5,367 bases of DNA, from positions 1-5,367 of the forward strand of contig CAAGFH010000017.1 of the NCBI GenBank assembly GCA_900769095.1, given 5' to 3'. Origin of the DNA: Methanobacteriaceae archaeon. GTDB taxonomy: Archaea > Methanobacteriota > Methanobacteria > Methanobacteriales > Methanobacteriaceae. Below, one piece after another: positions 1 to 5,367 of the stretch. Each line of letters starts with the position of its first letter. Position 1 is the first letter of the stretch. Made by a program: the position numbers and the translations under genes. A model generated the notes under the pieces. That model was not told the DNA's origin. It ran no database searches and was given only the letters and a program-made list of their open reading frames with translations.

Positions 1-339
1 AAACCAAAAGTTGTAGATTCTAATTTTGCTGATTCAATTGTTGAAAAAATTTTAAATTCAAAACTTAGAACAAAATCTAAAGTTGCTACTGCATTTTTTG
101 TTAAAGAGGATACTACATTAAGTATTATGCAAGTAAAAAAAATTCATCCTCCAGCACATGTTGTTGTTATTAGTAATGAGTATGATGATTATCATAAATT
201 AAAAAAGATACTTGATAATGCTAAAGCATTTCAGGGTTATTACTCACATAAAGCAAAAAATGATGGTTTAATAGATTATTCTATTAAAGGCAAAAAAAGA
301 CATGTTAAAAATGAAAAATTAAACAGTTATGTAAAATAA
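1..339 (+). CDS. Small conserved protein, 3' part only (possible DUF356-type methanogen protein)
   Basis: The reading frame is open from base 1 to the TAA at 337-339, giving 112 residues with no start in view. The internal ATG at 127 is not the likely start, because the frame upstream is equally protein-like (KPKVVDSNFADSIVEKIL). The visible part has an amphipathic helix near the beginning, a lysine/arginine-rich turn (KLRTKSK), a beta-like stretch, then a conserved-looking IHPPAHVVVIS segment at about residues 50-60, and a basic C-terminus. There is no signal peptide, membrane segment or recognisable catalytic motif. From memory, the HPPAHVVV segment and small size recall DUF356, a family of methanogen proteins of unknown function; I cannot confirm this. 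If so, only a few N-terminal residues are missing. It is followed by a hairpin and U-tract, so it probably ends its transcription unit. Confidence 0.75.
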   Translation, partial: KPKVVDSNFADSIVEKILNSKLRTKSKVATAFFVKEDTTLSIMQVKKIHPPAHVVVISNEYDDYHKLKKILDNAKAFQGYYSHKAKNDGLIDYSIKGKKRHVKNEKLNSYVK

Positions 340-360
340 CTGCATAGTAATTGTAATGGT

Positions 361-415
361 TAATGTTTTGGATTTCTATGGTGGAAACTGAAACATTATT
401 ACAAACCTATTTTTT
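361..415 (+). terminator. Hairpin plus U-tract downstream of the first gene
   Basis: Bases 361-368 (TAATGTTT) pair perfectly with 391-398 (AAACATTA). The stem continues inward with two G-U wobbles, a G-C pair (371/388), one A/A mismatch and four more pairs, closing on a six-base loop at 377-382. That is about 15 pairs in 38 nt. A run of six T follows at 410-415 and five T at 429-433. The position, 21 nt after the stop codon, fits a 3' end or terminator for the upstream gene. Archaeal termination depends mainly on the U-tract, so the hairpin may instead protect the 3' end or be a small RNA element. Confidence 0.45.
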
Positions 416-437
416 AATTATATTCTACTTTTTATAT

Positions 438-466
438 ATTCAAATAACCTACAATTATATTTGAAT
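438..466. repeat. 9-bp perfect inverted repeat with 11-base loop
   Basis: ATTCAAATA at 438-446 is the reverse complement of TATTTGAAT at 458-466. A second pairing, ATAACC (444-449) with GGTTAT (472-477), overlaps the first and excludes it. In AT-rich DNA such repeats arise by chance. The rest of the gap between 340 and 637 holds no gene, RNA or C/D-type box pair that I can support. Confidence 0.3.
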
Positions 467-575
467 GAATTGGTTATCTTCTTATTTTAATTGACTCTAA
501 ATATTATTATTTTATATTTGTTTTAGTTTAGCCAATATTTTATTTGTAATATCCATATCATTTGCAGGATTTGTT

Positions 576-595
576 AAAAATTAGATTATAAAAAA
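576..595 (-). terminator. T-tracts downstream of the MBF1 gene
   Basis: On the minus strand, 43 nt past the MBF1 stop, there is a run of six T (595-590) followed by five T (580-576). This is the U-rich type of archaeal intrinsic terminator. No stable hairpin precedes it. Confidence 0.4.
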
Positions 596-637
596 GTGTT
601 GTGAGATGATGGTTTTAAGTTGGTGTTATGTAAATAT

Positions 638-1132
638 TTATTTTCTTTTAATTTTCATTATACTTCCTAAGGTACGTTCACCAGTAGAAGTGTTGATGAA
701 CTGATTTAAATCAACATTGTTAATTTTGTTTAGAAGTTTAATGTTTAATGTTTTTTCGAATTTTTTGGTTAATTTGATGTCTGGAGTCATTTTTCCAGTT
801 TCAATTCTGCTGATAACTGATACTCTTTCGTTAATTTTTTTACCTAAATCTTCACGAGACCAGTCTTTTGCTTCTCTAGCATTTCTTATTTTTAAACTGA
901 AATCTTCAACCAATTCTTCGCTAGGTTCATCATTTCTTGTATAATTATTACGTTTGACATTATTTTTGGATTTTCTTCCTTTAGGTTGTTGCCTAAACTT
1001 TGATTGTGGAGCTGCTTTTTGTATTGTTCCTAATTTGGAACACTCTTTACATACAACCATGACTGATCCTTCAATTTTTGCTCTAATAGGATTATTTTCA
1101 GGTACTGGTTTGCCACAAATTTCACATTCCAT
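638..1132 (-). CDS. Archaeal multiprotein bridging factor MBF1 (zinc ribbon plus HTH)
   Basis: This 164-residue protein has the architecture of archaeal MBF1. Residues 1-35 form a zinc ribbon with CxxC pairs at C3/C6 and C28/C31. A basic, Asn/Gln/Lys-rich flexible linker covers about 40-70. A Cro/XRE-type helix-turn-helix spans about 74-134, including LVEDFSLKIRNAREAK, DLGKKINE and ISRIETGKMTPD. Eukaryotic MBF1 bridges TBP and an activator; archaeal MBF1 is reported to associate with the small ribosomal subunit, so its role is probably in translation rather than classical gene control. Start choice: a TTG at 1141 extends the frame by three residues, but the Shine-Dalgarno AAGGA (1148-1144) would lie only 2 nt from it. 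The ATG at 1132 has 11 nt spacing and begins MECEICG, the usual family N-terminus. The gene is divergent from PAN and appears monocistronic. Confidence 0.93.
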   Translation of the reverse strand: MECEICGKPVPENNPIRAKIEGSVMVVCKECSKLGTIQKAAPQSKFRQQPKGRKSKNNVKRNNYTRNDEPSEELVEDFSLKIRNAREAKDWSREDLGKKINERVSVISRIETGKMTPDIKLTKKFEKTLNIKLLNKINNVDLNQFINTSTGERTLGSIMKIKRK

Positions 1133-1143
1133 ATTAATCAATT

Positions 1144-1148
1144 TCCTT
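1144..1148 (-). promoter_or_regulatory. Shine-Dalgarno AAGGA of the MBF1 gene
   Basis: AAGGA on the minus strand ends 11 nt before the ATG at 1132 and only 2 nt before the upstream in-frame TTG (1141-1139). This decides the start in favour of the ATG. Confidence 0.55.
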
Positions 1149-1167
1149 ATATTTTCTTTTAATAAGT

Positions 1168-1175
1168 ATTATATA
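1168..1175 (-). promoter_or_regulatory. Candidate TATA box for MBF1
   Basis: TATATAAT on the minus strand lies about 35 nt upstream of the ATG. Transcription starting about 25 nt past the box would give a very short leader and might cut into the Shine-Dalgarno. A second option is the box at 1230-1223, which read on this strand is TATATAAA and would give a leader of about 65 nt. I cannot choose firmly between them. Confidence 0.35.
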
Positions 1176-1222
1176 CCATTAAGTTATTAAATGTTTGTTA
1201 GTAAAAGTTTTAAATGAATAAT

Positions 1223-1230
1223 TTTATATA
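1223..1230 (+). promoter_or_regulatory. TATA box of the PAN gene
   Basis: TTTATATA matches the archaeal box A consensus exactly. Initiation about 25 nt downstream, near 1251-1256, would give a leader of about 45-50 nt to the ATG at 1301. A 10-bp perfect palindrome (ACTTTAAAGT, 1230-1239) sits directly behind the box, where archaeal repressors often bind; whether it is used is unknown. The leader contains a five-codon open frame (1267-1284) without a Shine-Dalgarno. Confidence 0.6.
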
Positions 1231-1287
1231 CTTTAAAGTTACAAATTGTTATTAAAGTAGACTGTTATGAAAAATTTATTCTAAAAT

Positions 1288-1296
1288 GGAGATGAT
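1288..1296 (+). promoter_or_regulatory. Shine-Dalgarno of PAN, decides the start
   Basis: GGAGATGAT matches the ideal archaeal sequence GGAGGTGAT at eight of nine bases. It ends 4 nt before the ATG at 1301. Two earlier in-frame ATGs (1286 and 1292) overlap this element and so cannot be the start it serves. Confidence 0.75.
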
Positions 1297-1300
1297 TCCT

Positions 1301-2557
1301 ATGGATAATTTCGACGATTTGGAAAACACTTCTAAAGAACAATTAATCGATACTGTAGAAAACTTACAAAATGAAATCGATTTGTTAAAAGAAGAAAACT
1401 CCAAAGCTAGAAGCAACCTAATGTTTAAAGTTAGGAAATTAGAAAAAGATAAAGTCTTAATTGAAAATGAAAAAATTAGACTTGAAAAAGATAATAAATC
1501 ATTACGTTCAGAAATTGATAGATTTAGGTCCCCACCTTTAGTGTTAGCTACTATTACTGAAATCTTAGATGATAATAGGATGACTGTTAAAAGTAGTACC
1601 GGACCTAGTTTCCTTGTTAATTATTCAAAATTTTTAGATGAAAAATTATTAGTCCCTGGTTCCAGGGTAGCTTTAAATCAACAAACTTTTGGTATTGTTG
1701 AAGTTTTACCATCAGAAAAAGATGTTAACGTTTCCGGAATGGAAATTGAAACTAAACCAGATATTACATTTGAAAAAATTGGTGGTTTAGAAGAACAAAT
1801 CAGAGAAGTTAAAGAGACTGTTGAATTGCCTTTAACTGAACCTGAATTATTCGAAAAAATTGGAATTGAACCACCTAAAGGAGTATTATTATACGGTCCT
1901 CCTGGAACTGGTAAAACTTTACTTGCTAAAGCTGTTGCAAATGAAACCAATGCTACTTTCATTAAAGTTGTAGCTTCCGAATTTGTTAAAAAATACATCG
2001 GAGAAGGTGCAAGATTAGTACGTGAAGTATTTGAACTTGCTAAAGAAAAAGCACCAGCTATCATATTTATTGATGAACTTGATGCTGTTGCAGCTAAAAG
2101 GCTTAAAAGTTCAACCAGTGGTGACAGAGAAGTTCAAAGAACTCTTATGCAACTTTTAGCTGAACTTGATGGTTTTGAATCTAGAGGAGATATTGGAATT
2201 ATTGGTGCAACCAACAGACCTGATATCTTAGATCCAGCATTATTACGTCCTGGTCGTTTTGATAGATTCATTGAAGTTCCACTTCCAAATCTTGAAGGAA
2301 GACGTGAAATTCTTAAAATCCACACCAAAAACATGTCATTTGATGAAGAAGCAGATATTGACTTGCTTGTTGATTTAACTGACGGATTATCTGGTGCAGA
2401 TTTAAAAGCAGTATGTACCGAAGCAGGTATGTTTGCAATCCGTAACAAACGTGATAAAATTGCTGTTGCTGACTTTATGGATGCTGTTGACAAAGTCATG
2501 AGCAAAAATAAAGAAGATGAAATGTTTAATACTGAAGCAGGAGTAATGTTCGGATAA
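1301..2557 (+). CDS. pan: Proteasome-activating nucleotidase PAN (AAA+ ATPase)
   Basis: PAN is the hexameric ATPase that unfolds proteins and feeds them into the archaeal 20S proteasome, the counterpart of the eukaryotic Rpt1-6 ring. The product is 418 residues, normal for the family. A charged coiled coil spans about 7-75 and ends at a Pro-Pro (78-79) where the OB-fold domain begins (about 80-150). The AAA+ domain carries Walker A GPPGTGKT at 199-206, the pore loop Y232-I233-G234, Walker B IIFIDE at 254-259, sensor-1 N305 in GATNRPD, and arginine fingers R316 and R319 in the LLRPGRFDR second region of homology. A C-terminal helical domain follows. The chain ends M-F-G, a variant of the HbYX motif that docks into the 20S ring, with Phe in place of Tyr. 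The start at 1301 follows from the Shine-Dalgarno at 1288-1296. It is transcribed divergently from MBF1 and followed after 14 nt by a C/D sRNA. Confidence 0.97.
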   Translation: MDNFDDLENTSKEQLIDTVENLQNEIDLLKEENSKARSNLMFKVRKLEKDKVLIENEKIRLEKDNKSLRSEIDRFRSPPLVLATITEILDDNRMTVKSSTGPSFLVNYSKFLDEKLLVPGSRVALNQQTFGIVEVLPSEKDVNVSGMEIETKPDITFEKIGGLEEQIREVKETVELPLTEPELFEKIGIEPPKGVLLYGPPGTGKTLLAKAVANETNATFIKVVASEFVKKYIGEGARLVREVFELAKEKAPAIIFIDELDAVAAKRLKSSTSGDREVQRTLMQLLAELDGFESRGDIGIIGATNRPDILDPALLRPGRFDRFIEVPLPNLEGRREILKIHTKNMSFDEEADIDLLVDLTDGLSGADLKAVCTEAGMFAIRNKRDKIAVADFMDAVDKVMSKNKEDEMFNTEAGVMFG

Positions 2558-2571
2558 TCATATTACTAAAT

Positions 2572-2651
<80 letters not shown>

Positions 2652-2654
<3 letters not shown>

Positions 2655-2659
2655 ATAAA
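2652..2659 (+). promoter_or_regulatory. TATA box of the PH-domain membrane protein gene
   Basis: TTTATAAA lies 34 nt before the ATG at 2693. Initiation about 25 nt downstream puts the transcript start within some 10 nt of the ATG. No Shine-Dalgarno is visible there, so the mRNA is probably leaderless or nearly so. Confidence 0.5.
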
Positions 2660-2692
2660 ACTTTATTTAAAAGTAAATTCTAATATTAATAT

Positions 2693-3631
2693 ATGTTATT
2701 TAATAAAAATGAGAATAACACTAATGAGAGAATTATCCATAAAACAAAATCAAATATGCTTTTTGGTTGTAAAAAAGCTATTTATGGGTTTATTTTATTG
2801 ATTATTGTTTTATGTGTTTCACCAGGAATAATTCAATTCATTGCTAAGATGCAGGTTTATTTAATTTCTCAAATTCAATTGCCTTTAACAAGGTATGCTG
2901 CAATTGCGTTTTTTGTTATTATTCTTGTTATTGTAACATATATCATCTGGCAAATTATTAGTTGGTATTCTATTGAATATACATTAACTGATTCAAGAAT
3001 TATTGTTAAAACAGGTGTAATATCAACTAAAAAAAATTATATGCATTATTCAACAATTCAGGATATTAATACTTCTCAAAACATCATTGAGAGAGTATTT
3101 CAAATAGGTACTGTGTCTGTTTTCAGTGCTTATGATAATAATCAGCTTGAATTAAAAAATATTTCAAACCCTTCAGAGATTGAAGATATGATATTTTCTA
3201 ATATGAGAGGATTTAGAAGTTTCCAGACTCCTCCTAGACAATATAATAATTTCCAACAGGAAAGTTATTTTGATGATGAGGAATATTTAGGTAGAAATGA
3301 GTTTTATGATGATTTTGAAACTATTACTCCTATAACTCACGAAAGAAATGATCCTCCAAGAAGAGATTATAATAATCCTGTGGATAATTTAAATTATAAT
3401 GATAAAAAGTATGAGTATGAAGGTTATAATGACAGATTTGATGATTCTCAATCTTTAAATAATTATTCAAATGAAAAATTTCAGGATAATGTCTATAATA
3501 ATGATTATTACTATGAAGATATTGAGCCACAAAGAACCTATGAAGATAAACATAATGAAAAATCAAATTATGTAAAAGATGACTCAAGTGAAAAAGTTAT
3601 TAGGAGACATTTCGATAAATTCAAAAAATAA
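2693..3631 (+). CDS. Two-TM membrane protein with bacterial-type PH domain and long disordered tail
   Basis: This 312-residue protein has three parts. Two hydrophobic segments at about 29-51 and 68-91 look like a membrane hairpin preceded by a short basic N-terminus (KTKSNMLFGCKK). A domain of about 92-171 (YTLTDSRIIVKTGVIS, then YSTIQDINTSQNIIERVFQIGTV) has the pattern of the bPH_2/DUF304 family, found in membrane proteins of bacteria and archaea with mostly unknown function. The rest, about 173-312, is hydrophilic, rich in Asn, Asp, Glu and Tyr (about 16 Tyr), with no hydrophobic core, and ends in a basic patch. This tail is predicted disordered and probably cytoplasmic. The first ATG of the frame is used; there is no Shine-Dalgarno, fitting a leaderless message. 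It lies 28 nt before the tRNA methyltransferase start and is likely cotranscribed with it, though no functional link is evident. Confidence 0.8.
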   Translation: MLFNKNENNTNERIIHKTKSNMLFGCKKAIYGFILLIIVLCVSPGIIQFIAKMQVYLISQIQLPLTRYAAIAFFVIILVIVTYIIWQIISWYSIEYTLTDSRIIVKTGVISTKKNYMHYSTIQDINTSQNIIERVFQIGTVSVFSAYDNNQLELKNISNPSEIEDMIFSNMRGFRSFQTPPRQYNNFQQESYFDDEEYLGRNEFYDDFETITPITHERNDPPRRDYNNPVDNLNYNDKKYEYEGYNDRFDDSQSLNNYSNEKFQDNVYNNDYYYEDIEPQRTYEDKHNEKSNYVKDDSSEKVIRRHFDKFKK

Positions 3632-3648
3632 TTTTTTTATATATTTTT

Positions 3649-3654
3649 AGGTGA
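3649..3654 (+). promoter_or_regulatory. Shine-Dalgarno AGGTGA, decides the start of the tRNA methyltransferase
   Basis: AGGTGA is perfectly complementary to the archaeal 16S 3' tail (UCACCU) and lies 5 nt before the ATG at 3660. The in-frame GTG at 3651 is part of this element and is therefore not the start. Confidence 0.8.
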
Positions 3655-3659
3655 ATCTA

Positions 3660-4700
3660 ATGGAATTATTATGTATACAGTCACAGGAACATCCAGAATT
3701 ACCTCTTGCTGAGTTAAAGGCAGTAATGGAATGTGAAGAAATTAATGCCGATATTGATGTGATAACTGAAGGTTTAGTTATTTTAAAAAATATTTCTAAA
3801 GAGGATATTAATTCCTATTATGAAATTTTAACCAGAAGATTAGGATATACTCATGAAGTGCATGAACTTATAAAAACAACTACTGTTGATGATTTTGATG
3901 AATGTATGTCAGCTATTGACTGGTCAGATTATATTAATGAAACCTTTGCTGTTCGTGTTAAAAGATTTCATACTGACATTGATACCGTTGCAACAGAGAG
4001 AAAATCCGGTTCTTTAATTCTTGCTAATTGTGAAAATATTAAGGTTAATCTAACAAAACCTAATTCTTTAGTTCGTGTTGTTGTTCATCAAAGTGATGTT
4101 TATATTGCAATTGAGAGAATTAAACTAAACAAAAAACACTTTGAAGAAAGCAAACCACATAAAAGACCTTTCTTCTATCCAGGTTCAATGAGTCCAAAAC
4201 TAGCAAGGTGTATGGTTAATTTATCAAGAGTAAAAGAAGGTCAACTTTTACTTGATCCATTTTGTGGAACTGGTGGTATTCTAATTGAAGCAGGATTAAT
4301 TGGATGTAAGGTTGTTGGTTCAGATATTTACTGGAAAATGAAAAATGGAACTTCAATTAATTTGGATTATTATGGAATCACTGATTATAGAACATTTAAT
4401 CTTGATGTACGTGAACTTAAAATGTATGAAAAAGTAGCTAGTGTAGTTACTGACCCTCCTTATGGTATTTCTACATCCACTGGAGATATTGAAGGAGATG
4501 ATATATTTAATGAATTTTTCAAATCTATATATGATAATATGAGAGATGATGCTTATCTATGTATGGCAAGTCCTCACTATGTAGATTTACATCCTATTGC
4601 TGAAGAAGTAGGATTTGAGATTATTGAACAGTATGGAATTAAGATGCATAGAAGTTTAACCAGAATCATTACTGTTATTCGCAAAAAAATTTCACAATAA
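3660..4700 (+). CDS. trmG10: tRNA (guanine(10)-N2)-dimethyltransferase, archaeal Trm11/Trm-G10 type
   Basis: The enzyme uses S-adenosylmethionine to methylate N2 of G10 in tRNA, giving m2G and then m2,2G, which stabilises the tRNA core. At 346 residues it has the expected length. The N-terminal half (about 1-155) is the NFLD/THUMP tRNA-binding region. A linker with HKRPFFYPGSMSPKLAR (168-184) leads to the Rossmann methyltransferase domain. Motif I is DPFCGTGG at 199-206, the acidic end of strand 2 is in GSDIYWKM at 220-227, and motif IV is DPPYG at 265-269, the (N/D)PPY signature of amino-group methyltransferases. The Trm11-type order of THUMP followed by DPPYG separates it from DNA methylases. 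The start at 3660 rests on the Shine-Dalgarno at 3649-3654. It follows the PH-domain gene closely and is followed by strong T-tracts. Confidence 0.92.
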   Translation: MELLCIQSQEHPELPLAELKAVMECEEINADIDVITEGLVILKNISKEDINSYYEILTRRLGYTHEVHELIKTTTVDDFDECMSAIDWSDYINETFAVRVKRFHTDIDTVATERKSGSLILANCENIKVNLTKPNSLVRVVVHQSDVYIAIERIKLNKKHFEESKPHKRPFFYPGSMSPKLARCMVNLSRVKEGQLLLDPFCGTGGILIEAGLIGCKVVGSDIYWKMKNGTSINLDYYGITDYRTFNLDVRELKMYEKVASVVTDPPYGISTSTGDIEGDDIFNEFFKSIYDNMRDDAYLCMASPHYVDLHPIAEEVGFEIIEQYGIKMHRSLTRIITVIRKKISQ

Positions 4701-4710
4701 TCATTAAATC

Positions 4711-4733
4711 TTATTTTTTTCTTATTTTTTTTT
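4711..4733 (+). terminator. Double T-tract after the tRNA methyltransferase gene
   Basis: Seven T (4714-4720) and nine T (4725-4733) follow the stop codon by 13-33 nt. These strong U-tracts fit an archaeal terminator and would insulate the rRNA promoter from read-through. Confidence 0.6.
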
Positions 4734-4898
4734 AAAAATTTTATTTTTTTATTTCATCTAACTTTTTTAATAATAATATTTTTCAAAAAATTTATTTTCT
4801 AAAGCTATTTTAAAATTTTTATTTTCAAAAAATAAAGTATTATAATTTTTATTTTTTTAAAAATTTTGTTTTAAGTTATTATTTTAATTTTTCAAAAT
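4734..4898. other. Extreme AT-rich spacer upstream of the rRNA operon
   Basis: Counting 4701-4920 by hand gives about 18 G or C in 220 bases, roughly 8%. It consists mostly of alternating A and T tracts and carries no open frame or RNA structure I can support. It probably acts as flexible or curved upstream promoter DNA and as a termination zone. Confidence 0.6.
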
Positions 4899-4918
4899 AT
4901 ATTGCAATATTTTATAAT
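4899..4918 (+). promoter_or_regulatory. Probable rRNA operon promoter with adjoining 12-bp palindrome
   Basis: TTTATAAT at 4911-4918 is the best TATA-like box at the border where base composition rises from about 8% G+C to that of a transcribed leader. Directly upstream lies a perfect 12-bp palindrome, ATATTGCAATAT (4899-4910), overlapping the place of the TFB recognition element. A start near 4936-4943 is predicted. Other AT-rich matches exist nearby, so the exact box is uncertain. Confidence 0.4.
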
Positions 4919-4939
4919 TGATTTTGTTAGTAAAATCTC

Positions 4940-5196
4940 TCTGTCTAATAGATGTGCTATGTGTTATATGGCGATGACCTAAGTATTATTGTATGGAACA
5001 ATTATTACTATGATGGTTGCATTCCACATATAGCGATACAATTTATGAGTACTTGAATTATCTCAAGTATGATGTTAGTTTTGTAGATGTGGTGAATTAG
5101 TTACAATTTATTTTGTTTCAAATTTATGTGTATACTCGTCTATATTTTTTAGCGTACTTCATAATTTCAATCTTATTATGATCTGTTATGTGTTCA
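4940..5196 (+). other. 16S rRNA leader (precursor 5' region)
   Basis: About 260 nt lie between the proposed start site and mature 16S. The region has higher G+C than the spacer, no open frame, and several helices. GCTAT (4956-4960) can pair with ATAGC (5030-5034), with GTG/CAC stacked inside. An imperfect hairpin with ATTGT/ACAAT near its loop lies between them. In archaea the leader pairs with the sequence after 16S to form a bulge-helix-bulge cut by the splicing endonuclease. The partner strand is outside the window, so this cannot be checked here. Confidence 0.5.
5050..5069 (+). repeat. Hairpin in the 16S leader
   Basis: TACTTGA (5050-5056) pairs perfectly with TCAAGTA (5063-5069) around a six-base loop, and a G-U pair (5049/5070) extends it. 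It is likely a local helix of the pre-rRNA leader. Confidence 0.45.
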
Positions 5197-5367
5197 ATTC
5201 TGTTTGATCCTGGCAGATGCTACTGCTATTGGGATTCGATTAAGCCATGCAAGTCGAACGAGTTTAGACTCGTGGCGTACGGCTCAGTAACACGTAGATA
5301 ACCTACCCTTAGGACCGGGATAACCTTGGGAAACTGAGGATAATACTGGATAGGCAATTATTCCTGT
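5197..5367 (+). rRNA. 16S ribosomal RNA, 5' part
   Basis: The sequence begins with the archaeal 16S start (ATTCTGTTTGATCCTGGC) and continues with universal blocks: GCCATGCAAGTCGAACG, GGCTCAGTAACACGT and GATAACCTACCCTTAGGA. The ACGAG/CTCGT hairpin near 5256-5272 is helix 6. The stretch GGGATAACCTTGGGAAACTG followed by GGATAATACTGGATAGG is typical of Methanobacteriales. The gene is cut by the window end after 171 nt, about 12% of full length. The exact mature 5' end may differ by a few bases from 5197. It is the first gene of an rRNA operon transcribed in the same direction as PAN and the tRNA methyltransferase gene. Confidence 0.97.

Noticed and set aside
127..339. Reading the first gene as a complete 70-residue protein from the ATG at 127
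   Set aside because: The frame is open and protein-like back to base 1, and no Shine-Dalgarno precedes 127, so the gene is cut by the window edge.
604..616. GATGATGG near 606, resembling a C box of a second C/D sRNA
   Set aside because: No CTGA D box, second box pair or terminal stem lies at suitable distance.
717..1190. Plus-strand open frames across the MBF1 gene
   Set aside because: They are antisense shadows of a clearly recognisable zinc-ribbon/HTH gene and have no Shine-Dalgarno or family signature.
1267..1284. Five-codon upstream open frame in the PAN leader
   Set aside because: It has no Shine-Dalgarno and is so short that chance explains it; regulation by it would be speculation.
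1678..2505. Minus-strand open frames within PAN
   Set aside because: They lie opposite conserved AAA+ motifs, which explain the lack of stops; the proteins are low-complexity Ser/Ile/Leu-rich shadows.
3330..3587. Minus-strand His/Tyr/Asn-rich open frame
   Set aside because: It is the complement of the Asn/Asp/Tyr-rich tail of the PH-domain protein, and its composition is an artefact of that.
3636..3643. TTTATATA just upstream of the tRNA methyltransferase gene
   Set aside because: A start 25 nt downstream would fall after the ATG at 3660 and lose the Shine-Dalgarno, so cotranscription with the preceding gene is more likely.
5005..5080. TGATGG and TGATGT in the 16S leader as possible C boxes
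   Set aside because: There is no CTGA anywhere in the leader and no 12-nt guide arrangement.

Overview
The window looks like chromosomal DNA from a very AT-rich methanogenic archaeon of the order Methanobacteriales. Supporting this are an archaeal 16S rRNA 5' end, a proteasome-activating nucleotidase (PAN), an archaeal MBF1, archaeal TATA boxes and a box C/D guide RNA. From memory, the 16S 5' end resembles Methanosphaera more than Methanobrevibacter; that genus call is an inference.

Layout. Positions 1-339 hold the 3' end of a small protein gene (+), followed by a hairpin and U-tract. A gap with little content runs to 637. MBF1 (638-1132, minus) and PAN (1301-2557, plus) are divergent and share a promoter region. 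Fifteen bases after the PAN stop lies a textbook box C/D sRNA (2572-2637): 8-bp terminal stem, perfect C and C' boxes, CTGA D and D' boxes, and two 12-nt guides. Its U-tract overlaps the TATA box of the next unit: a two-TM bacterial-PH-like membrane protein with a long Tyr/Asn/Asp-rich tail (2693-3631), and a THUMP-type tRNA G10 N2-methyltransferase (3660-4700). After T-rich terminators comes about 200 bp at roughly 8% G+C, then a probable rRNA promoter, a leader of about 260 nt, and the first 171 nt of 16S rRNA, cut by the window end.

Together: most content concerns information processing. This includes RNA modification (the C/D guide and the tRNA methyltransferase), a transcription/translation-associated factor (MBF1), protein turnover (PAN) and the start of an rRNA operon. 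The most interesting item is the unlisted C/D sRNA. Its D' guide places 2'-O-methylation, by the N+5 rule, on the C of a CAU anticodon loop, matching the known Cm34 modification of archaeal elongator tRNA-Met. I see no mobile element, CRISPR array, defence system or clear novel multi-gene system.
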